NCBI GenBank assembly: GCA_030180075.1
Contig: JASNJN010000224.1
Location: 1 to 21,581, forward strand
Length of the DNA stretch: 21,581 bases
Source of the DNA: Mikrocytos mackini
Lineage: Eukaryota > Endomyxa > Ascetosporea > Mikrocytida > Mikrocytiidae
Direction of reading: 5' to 3'
This document shows, piece by piece, positions 18,061 through 21,581 of the stretch; position 1 is the stretch's first letter, and every line of letters begins with the position of its first letter. The notes beneath the pieces are model-generated. The model made no database searches and had not been told where the DNA came from. It saw only the letters and a program-made list of their open reading frames with translations. Position numbers and translations under genes: made by a program.

Positions 18061-20997
18061 ATGAAAGAACATATACCGGAAAGAGAACAGACGAAAACAT
18101 GCAATATGATAGAGCCCGAGTGTGCATTTGATGCAGCCAACAAAGCTGTTTCGTCCAATAATAGCAATGAAATAGATTTACAAAGACCTCTGCTCCAACT
18201 TATGGTTTGTAATAATCATCTGACATCAAATAATACTACCAGGGCTAATGGATCAATTAGAGACGATATACAAGAACAACCAAAGGTTTTAATGGAAGAT
18301 AAAACTGGTTTGTTACATAAACTTGGGAAATCATGTGTTATGAGAAGTCATTCGAATAGTGACTCTTCCCAGGAAAGTGTTTATTCAAAAGACAACCGTA
18401 TTCTGTCGAGTCCTTTGTTTCAAGATGTTTTGAGCAAGATATACTACAGAGGGCTCGCTTCTGGTTGTAACCCAAGGATGTTGAACGAACTAGAGGATGG
18501 TGTGGTAGCAAACAGAAATGGGTTTCAATTTGATGCTGATTGTGGAAAACCAGAGAGCACAAAAGTGTATTCAAACATGAAGGGGGATACGACCCTTGTC
18601 AATGGAATTGGTATCGCCCCACAAAGTTCATCTAGTGTAATACAAGTCCATTGTGAGTTTAAATTGGGAATTGACGATATTAAATGCCAACTTGATAACG
18701 CAAAACGTTTATGTCGCGTATGTGGAAAGGGGTTCCATACAACTTCCCAGCAAATAAAACATTACAAAGAATTTCATTTACTTTCGATGGATACACATGA
18801 GCAACGCTTTGTTTCGTCACAAAATTTGAATACGTTCCTTGATTCAATTCTTAAGACAAATAACCAAACCCTTATACAAGTGAATACCTCAAATAGGAAA
18901 GGAAATCGATATATATACTATAAGTGTAGATACTTATGGCATGGGTTTCGAACATGCCCAGTTTTCTTGACAATAAAGAAAACAGAATCTAGCGCTAATA
19001 GAATTGTTAGCTACTGTCTAATACATACACACAATCCAGATTATAACCAGATCATGGTTCCTACCTCAGTAAAGTGTATGATCATTAATAAACTTCGAAA
19101 AGGTATTTCAATAAATAGGGTTTGGGAAGATCTCACCAGGAACTTAATGTATAAACCAATAGATTCGAAACAGGAGGTTATATCTAAGAACTATATTAGA
19201 TATATAAAAAGCAAATATACAATACTAAACAAATTTGACGAAGACGATGAATTAAATTTGAATATACTACTTCATTACAATTTACAACTGAAACGAATCA
19301 ATTTGTTTTTGTATTCGCCTTTTGATGACAAAGTTCCAGACAAAGTATTGGAAAATGAGTTTGTGTTGAGCTTTAACACTCCCTATATGAATGAATGTTT
19401 TAGAAAGTATCACCATAATACAATTCTATTTGATTCTACTCATGCGACAAACAAGTACGGTTTGTTACTTGTAATAGGATTTGTTATAGATAAATTTCAT
19501 AGAGCTATACCATTTATTTATATTCTAACTACATCGGAAAAAGAACTCGTTCTAAAGAAATGTTTCAATAGCTTCATTGAACAACAAAATTTCTTACCAA
19601 AGTCCAAATACTTTATGAGCGATTTATACCATGGGTTCTATAATTCATGGTACTCTTCTTGTGACAATGAAATTCGCTTTCTATACTGTTATTTTCACCT
19701 GATGAAAGCATGGACTCAGAAAATAAATAATCTAATTAAAGATAAAAGAATTAAACAAAAGGTTTGCAATATGATAGACAATTTAATGACTAGAACTAAG
19801 GAACAAACCTTTTTCATTATTTATGTAAGGTTTATTGGATATATACGAAGTAAATGTGTAACTTTTTATAGTTATTTTCAGAGTATATATTCAAAACATA
19901 TAGAAAAATGGGCATTTTATTATAGACTTGATTCAGTGGCCAACACTAATAACTATAGCGAATCCTTTTTCTCTTCATTTAAAAGGGTGCATTTGAGAAG
20001 TAATGTTCGGAACAGAATTGATTTTCTTTTCAACAGTTTGTTGGATTGCTCTGACAAATTAAATATTGTTGAAAAATTACTCCTGATTTCGAAGGATAAA
20101 TCTCTGGAAAGTAAGCCGTTTAAGGATTCTAGAAGAAACCATACGAAAATAAACAAAATGGATATCTCCAAATTACGAAGAGTTTCACCTAATAACTACA
20201 CTTTTAGGAATGTTTATGAAATTAGAATACTCTCGACAAGATGTACAATCTGCCCCAAGTATCTATGTGAAATATGCAAAGCATGCATGCATAATGTAAC
20301 TTGTACATGTCTACAGTATGTTGGTCGTAATCAGCCCTGCAAACACACTCATTTAGCGGTATTGACTGAAAGAGAATACAATACAGATATGATTAAACGT
20401 CCCAAATTAATGATTAACAATGAATGTGACAAAACTACACCAGTGTTCAAGACAGATGATGAATATAATGTGATGGAAACAGCCTCAATTGTTACTGATG
20501 TTACAAATATAGAATACAATAAGTTAGAATATAAGCGCAATGATATGATTAGACAATTGGAGAACATTAAGGAGAAAATTCGCACTATTGACAATTTAGA
20601 TGATATGAGCTATATAGAGAAAAAACTGTCTTTGTTAAATATAAACGGATCTGATAATGGTACAAACTATAGATTAAACGACATAAAGACAAAAACTCTA
20701 ACACGTAAGGGCACACCTCAGAGTAAGAACCCATTAGAGCGAATTATCAAAGCGAATTCAGATAAAAGATTGAAAAATTATATAAAGCCCAGACTAGGAA
20801 GGAAACCTAAAACCCGTAGAAATACCGTATTTTGCACAATATGTTTTGAATTCGATGATGGAGGTCCAAGTACAACAAATAATTGGGTTTATTGTGAAAG
20901 ATGTGACAAATGTATACATATAATATGTGCTGAAAAATTATACAAATGTGAGGTTCAGATAGACAAGCCATTTTATTGTTGTGTGGAGAAAAAGTGA
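18061..20997 (+). CDS. Mutator-like (MULE) transposase with C2H2, WRKY/FLYWCH-like, SWIM and PHD-like fingers
   Basis: An intact, intron-free 978-codon ORF. Residues 1-210 are polar and unassigned. Residues 218-239 form a C2H2 finger (C218, C221, H234, H239). Residues about 284-325 form a WRKY/GCM1 or FLYWCH-like finger (C289, C299, H322, H324) of the kind that precedes many MULE catalytic domains. The MULE DDE core follows: D458 in ILFDSTHATNKYGLLLVIGF, D521 in YFMSDLYHGFYNSW, and E634 in NTNNYSESFFSSFKR, the expected spacing and context. A SWIM finger lies at 748-762 (C748, C750, C760, H762). A Lys/Glu-rich coil-like stretch lies at about 815-860, and a basic AT-hook-like patch (RLGRKPKTRR) at 911-920. 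A PHD-like finger lies at 925-956 (C925, C928, C945, C948, H953, C956) and ends with an irregular CC (973-974). All three catalytic residues are present with no break, so the copy could be active or domesticated. Its own terminal inverted repeats were not recognised on either side. Confidence 0.9.
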   Translation: MKEHIPEREQTKTCNMIEPECAFDAANKAVSSNNSNEIDLQRPLLQLMVCNNHLTSNNTTRANGSIRDDIQEQPKVLMEDKTGLLHKLGKSCVMRSHSNSDSSQESVYSKDNRILSSPLFQDVLSKIYYRGLASGCNPRMLNELEDGVVANRNGFQFDADCGKPESTKVYSNMKGDTTLVNGIGIAPQSSSSVIQVHCEFKLGIDDIKCQLDNAKRLCRVCGKGFHTTSQQIKHYKEFHLLSMDTHEQRFVSSQNLNTFLDSILKTNNQTLIQVNTSNRKGNRYIYYKCRYLWHGFRTCPVFLTIKKTESSANRIVSYCLIHTHNPDYNQIMVPTSVKCMIINKLRKGISINRVWEDLTRNLMYKPIDSKQEVISKNYIRYIKSKYTILNKFDEDDELNLNILLHYNLQLKRINLFLYSPFDDKVPDKVLENEFVLSFNTPYMNECFRKYHHNTILFDSTHATNKYGLLLVIGFVIDKFHRAIPFIYILTTSEKELVLKKCFNSFIEQQNFLPKSKYFMSDLYHGFYNSWYSSCDNEIRFLYCYFHLMKAWTQKINNLIKDKRIKQKVCNMIDNLMTRTKEQTFFIIYVRFIGYIRSKCVTFYSYFQSIYSKHIEKWAFYYRLDSVANTNNYSESFFSSFKRVHLRSNVRNRIDFLFNSLLDCSDKLNIVEKLLLISKDKSLESKPFKDSRRNHTKINKMDISKLRRVSPNNYTFRNVYEIRILSTRCTICPKYLCEICKACMHNVTCTCLQYVGRNQPCKHTHLAVLTEREYNTDMIKRPKLMINNECDKTTPVFKTDDEYNVMETASIVTDVTNIEYNKLEYKRNDMIRQLENIKEKIRTIDNLDDMSYIEKKLSLLNINGSDNGTNYRLNDIKTKTLTRKGTPQSKNPLERIIKANSDKRLKNYIKPRLGRKPKTRRNTVFCTICFEFDDGGPSTTNNWVYCERCDKCIHIICAEKLYKCEVQIDKPFYCCVEKK

Positions 20998-21428
20998 ATA
21001 TTCTAAATAGTATGAGAAAATATAAAACAACAAAGCCTATGAAAATTATTAATTGTTTAATTAATCATCCATGTGCAAACAAAATAAACTATATTTTCAG
21101 AGCTATTTATATAAATTAATTATTTTGACAATATGAAAAAAGTTAAAATTATGCTCCTATTTTCACGTATAAACTTAAATTAGTTAACATATGTTGTAGT
21201 TGAAATCATTATACGCCCGTCGAAGCAAACAATCACATAATTATATACGACGTGGTAGTTGTATTTCAATGCAAAACTTATCTATAGACGTTTGCAAAAC
21301 TATTCGTACGATATTGCAAAACTTTCGTACGATATTGCANNNCTANTNGNANNATCCAGGAAGGAAACAACTGAAACTCGTAAATGACATTCGTGTCCCA
21401 GAGTTGATGTTGCCCTCCGAGGATCCAC
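20998..21428. other. 3' flank of the transposase, with short tandem repeat and assembly gap
   Basis: AATAAA at 21083-21088 is a candidate poly(A) signal, 86 bp after the stop. TTGC-AAAACT...CGTACGATA units begin at 21292, 21314 and 21335 (spacing 22 and 21 bp) and run into ambiguous bases at 21340-21354. The array is therefore probably longer than shown. Confidence 0.5.
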
Positions 21429-21581
21429 GGCTCATTCTGATTTGTCCACAAATTTCGTACTTTGTCCACAAGTTTATGATTCTTCCACAAGTTTTTGATA
21501 TTTTCACAGAATTCTGTATTTTCCACAAATTAATATGTAAAACGAATCATTTTATGGGTTATTCGAATGAATAAAACATAC
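21429..21581 (+). mobile_element. Left end of a second Mutator/Foldback-like element, cut by the window edge
   Basis: GGCTCATTCTGATTTGTCC at 21429 matches the termini of the 3990-5581 element (GGCTTATTCTGATTTTGCC). CACAA-type motifs follow at 21447, 21467, 21486, 21505 and 21524: offset 18 bp from the end, then 20, 19, 19 and 19 bp. The other element has offset 18, then 20, 19, 19 and 20. The sequence between motifs has diverged, so this is a related family member and not a copy of the same insertion. The orientation shows the element extends to the right, out of the window. The left flanking 9-mer would be AGGATCCAC; its partner cannot be checked here. Confidence 0.75.

Noticed and set aside
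21429-21581. The MULE end at 21429 as the right terminus of the element containing the 978-aa transposase
   Set aside because: The terminal motif points rightward, so it begins a different element. A right terminus would read in the opposite orientation.

Overview
The window reads as an AT-rich eukaryotic nuclear segment dominated by mobile DNA. Three long ORFs have no introns, AATAAA-type signals follow them, and every transposon family seen is eukaryotic (Mutator-like, Tc1/mariner-like, and a non-LTR retrotransposon of the R2/NeSL type). Dense intron-free genes beside many transposons would fit an expanded microsporidian genome such as Hamiltosporidium. That placement is a guess: no rRNA, tRNA or conserved housekeeping gene is present to anchor it.

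Left part (1-9.6 kb): three foldback structures and a dead transposase. Positions 507-5901 form one giant palindrome with CAGTCAACCC ends and TA target duplications. Its halves meet at a 2-bp spacer (2495-2496). Its right arm is split by a second, unrelated palindrome (3990-5581), which is flanked by a 9-bp duplication (CAAATATAT) and has Mutator/Foldback-like ends with CACAA motifs every 19-20 bp. A third palindrome (7564-9497) has minisatellite arms. It interrupts a decayed Tc1/mariner transposase (6676-7592) before its third catalytic residue, and its stem includes a piece of that transposase sequence.

Middle part (9.6-15 kb): about 2 kb without convincing genes, then two intact ORFs on the + strand. 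The first (11687-13087) looks like a type I membrane protein: signal peptide, Ser-rich stalk, TM segment and basic tail. The second (13572-14651) looks like a type II signal-anchored protein. Neither belongs to a family I recognise. They lie 484 bp apart and may be a pair of surface or secretory-pathway proteins.

Right part (15-21.6 kb): a GC-richer island with one broken ORF and one intact ORF (15076-16133), of unknown function. It meets, in opposing orientation, a 5'-truncated RLE-type non-LTR retrotransposon (minus strand, 17534 down to 16229) that ends in poly(A) preceded by a perfect 12-bp stem. Next comes an intact 978-aa Mutator-like transposase (18061-20997) with C2H2, WRKY/FLYWCH-like, DDE, SWIM and PHD-like modules. 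The window closes with the left end of another foldback/Mutator-like element at 21429. Its CACAA array has the same phase as the element at 3990.

The most coherent story is a foldback family with a phased binding-site array at its ends, plus an apparently intact Mutator-like transposase in the same window that could mobilise it.
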